Assembly (NCBI GenBank): GCA_021791615.1
Contig: JAJYWG010000248.1
Location: 1 to 6,726 of the forward strand
Origin: Actinomycetes bacterium
GTDB taxonomy: Bacteria > Actinomycetota > Acidimicrobiia > Acidimicrobiales > RAAP-2
Direction: 5' to 3'
DNA: 6,726 bases
Below the pieces are notes generated by a model. That model had not been told where the DNA came from and made no database searches. It worked only from the letters and a program-made list of their open reading frames with translations. The position numbers and the translations under genes are program-made. Of this stretch, positions 5,296-6,726 are shown piece after piece. The first letter of the stretch is position 1, and each line of letters begins with the position of its first letter.

Positions 5296-6726
5296 GTGGC
5301 CATCGAGCGAGCGTTCCAGACGGCGGCTGGCTGGCGGCCGGTCGAACGCATCGACGCGTCCGAACCGACGCTGGTGCGCTTCGTCGAAGAGCGCACCGGC
5401 CGCCAGAAGGTGTTCGACTTCTCCACCTTCCCGGTGTCCGCAGGGATGCAGCGGTGGCTGGCCCGAACGTTCGCCCGCCGCACCGGGCCCCGTTCGGGGG
5501 TCAAACGGACCGGAACCGCAGATATGTGCTTCATGATGTTGCGGGCCTTCGCCGGTTCCCTCGCCGAGGCGGACAAAGCGGTGGCAGGACCGCATGAGCT
5601 GACTGCCGCGCACATGGCGGCGTTCCGTCTCCGCCACACCGGCGCGCCGGGTGGGGTCGAGCAGGTGATCCGGGTGCGCTCGGTGCTGCGCGATGATCCC
5701 GAGCTACCCGAGCCGGCACGCAGCGCGCTGCTGGCTCGTCCGCCCCGCCGACCCGAGACCATCAGGCCCACCGCCTACAGCGATCGCGATTGGCAGCTGA
5801 TCATGACGACGTTGCGGTCCGATGTGCGCCGTGCCCGGGACCGAATCCGAGCGGGGCGCCAGTTGCTGGCCGACTATCGAGCGGGGACGCTTGTCGAGCC
5901 AAGCCGGGAGGCAGGGCTCGGTTCGCTGCTGGACCTCTTTGACACCACCGGCGAGCTGCCTCGCCGCCCGAACGGGTCTGCGACCGGAAAGGTCAGCCGC
6001 GCCGGGGGTGTGCCCGCGGTCACGAGCATGCTGTGTTTGACGCTGGAAGAGATGACGGCGTTCTGTCTGCTGTTGTGCGCGCTCACCGGGGAGAACTTCT
6101 CGACGGTCTCGGCCTGGCCGGCGGTGTACTACCAGCCCGCCGGTGCCGCCGGTGAGGGCTCGCCAGCCGTCGCGCTGGTGGAGCAGGCCAAGCCACGACG
6201 GGGGCCTGAACGTGAGCACATGGTCGCCGCGTTGGAGGACATACCAGGCGTCTGGGCGATCGGGGCAGAGGGGACCGACGACACCGGGCCGGGCGGGCTG
6301 CGGTCCCCGGTCGATGTCTACCGGTTGCTGGTCGAGCTGGCCGAGACCTCGCGCCGCTTGGGCGGCCACCGTTTGGCGTTGAGCGCCTACACACCCAAGC
6401 GCACCGCGGCGAGCACCTACTGGGTGGAAGGGGTGACCAGCGGCCATGTGTGGTCGTGGGCGCGGGGCCACGGGTTCCCCGCCGCCGCTGACGCGCCGAA
6501 GACAGGCCGGCCAGCGATCGAGGTGCGTCGGATTCGCCAGACGGTGATCGAACGGCGTCGCTGGCCGGTGTCTCATACCCGGGCGACCATGAACGACCAC
6601 TATCTGGCTGGCAGCTCCGCCGTCGCTGCCGACAGCCGGGTCGTGGTCGCAGACGCGCTACGCGGCCAGCTCGACAAGGCCCGGGCGAGACAGACGGCCC
6701 AGGTGTTCACCTCCGCGTTCGTCGCC
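5296..6726 (+). CDS. Tyrosine-recombinase-like partner protein lacking box I Arg; runs off right edge
   Basis: From GTG 5296 there are 477 codons with no stop, open at the window end. The frame is bounded upstream by the TGA of the first recombinase, which leaves no other start. Residues ~1-180 are helical and charged and may hold a core-binding region. A catalytic-like domain follows: LLCALTGENFSTVSAW (about 258-273) sits where box I TGxR should be and carries Asn267 in place of Arg. Lys299 (EQAKPRRG) may match the beta-hairpin Lys. IEVRRIRQT (R414) would replace HxxRH. SHTRATMNDHYLAGS gives His427 and Tyr436. Spacing of Arg, His and Tyr in the last part fits the recombinase fold. I infer a recombinase paralogue that works with the upstream enzyme, possibly as a structural or target-site partner, as in elements that need two or three recombinases. 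By-eye alignment of box I is the weakest point. Confidence 0.75.
   Translation, partial: MAIERAFQTAAGWRPVERIDASEPTLVRFVEERTGRQKVFDFSTFPVSAGMQRWLARTFARRTGPRSGVKRTGTADMCFMMLRAFAGSLAEADKAVAGPHELTAAHMAAFRLRHTGAPGGVEQVIRVRSVLRDDPELPEPARSALLARPPRRPETIRPTAYSDRDWQLIMTTLRSDVRRARDRIRAGRQLLADYRAGTLVEPSREAGLGSLLDLFDTTGELPRRPNGSATGKVSRAGGVPAVTSMLCLTLEEMTAFCLLLCALTGENFSTVSAWPAVYYQPAGAAGEGSPAVALVEQAKPRRGPEREHMVAALEDIPGVWAIGAEGTDDTGPGGLRSPVDVYRLLVELAETSRRLGGHRLALSAYTPKRTAASTYWVEGVTSGHVWSWARGHGFPAAADAPKTGRPAIEVRRIRQTVIERRRWPVSHTRATMNDHYLAGSSAVAADSRVVVADALRGQLDKARARQTAQVFTSAFVA

Noticed and set aside
5704..6600. 298-codon minus-strand open frame
   Set aside because: It is antisense to the second recombinase-like gene, its protein is Arg/Pro/Gly/His-rich without domain features, and the plus frame shows recombinase motifs.

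Overview
The window is high-GC DNA with GC-ending codon preference, probably from an actinobacterium. The GC-rich coding, several GTG starts and a CGAAC-N4-GTTCG palindrome of the Gram-positive LexA type all fit, but no marker gene fixes the taxon.

Layout. (1) Positions 1-1898, minus strand: one long uninterrupted frame running off the left edge. It encodes a multi-spanning O-antigen ligase/polymerase (Wzy_C/WaaL-like) membrane protein with an unusual basic, Ala/Gln/Pro-rich cytoplasmic N-terminal tail that contains a perfect 24-bp tandem repeat. All the plus-strand frames here are shadows of it. (2) Positions 2043-2701, minus strand: a two-gene operon, a 64-aa DUF4160 protein followed with an ATGA overlap by a 155-aa helix-turn-helix protein. 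It has the arrangement of a toxin-antitoxin-like module, with an 18-bp inverted repeat just upstream of its GTG start. (3) Positions 2735-2941, plus strand: the C-terminal four fifths of a YoeB/Txe-type RNase toxin, with its N-terminus and any YefM-type antitoxin missing. This is a decayed second toxin-antitoxin locus fused back to back to the first. (4) Positions 2942-3247: non-coding and compositionally distinct (98 of the 180 bases in 3001-3180 are G or C, about 54%). It holds a strong hairpin and a perfect 14-bp LexA-box-like palindrome. (5) From 3248 to the right edge: what looks like a multi-recombinase mobile element. A small Cys/His-containing protein (DUF6788-like) lies on the minus strand, diverging from two consecutive plus-strand genes. 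The first is a 540-aa tyrosine recombinase with a complete catalytic set. The second starts 9 nt after its stop, in the same frame, and is open to the window end. It looks like a tyrosine-recombinase-fold partner whose first catalytic arginine is replaced by asparagine.

Reading as a whole: a chromosomal surface-polysaccharide gene borders an accessory segment of stacked toxin-antitoxin remnants and a recombinase-based element. The most unusual items are the active plus apparently degenerate recombinase pair with its 9-nt same-frame junction, the hairpin at the divergent promoter that overlaps the recombinase Shine-Dalgarno sequence, and the DUF4160/HTH pair with its own candidate operator.
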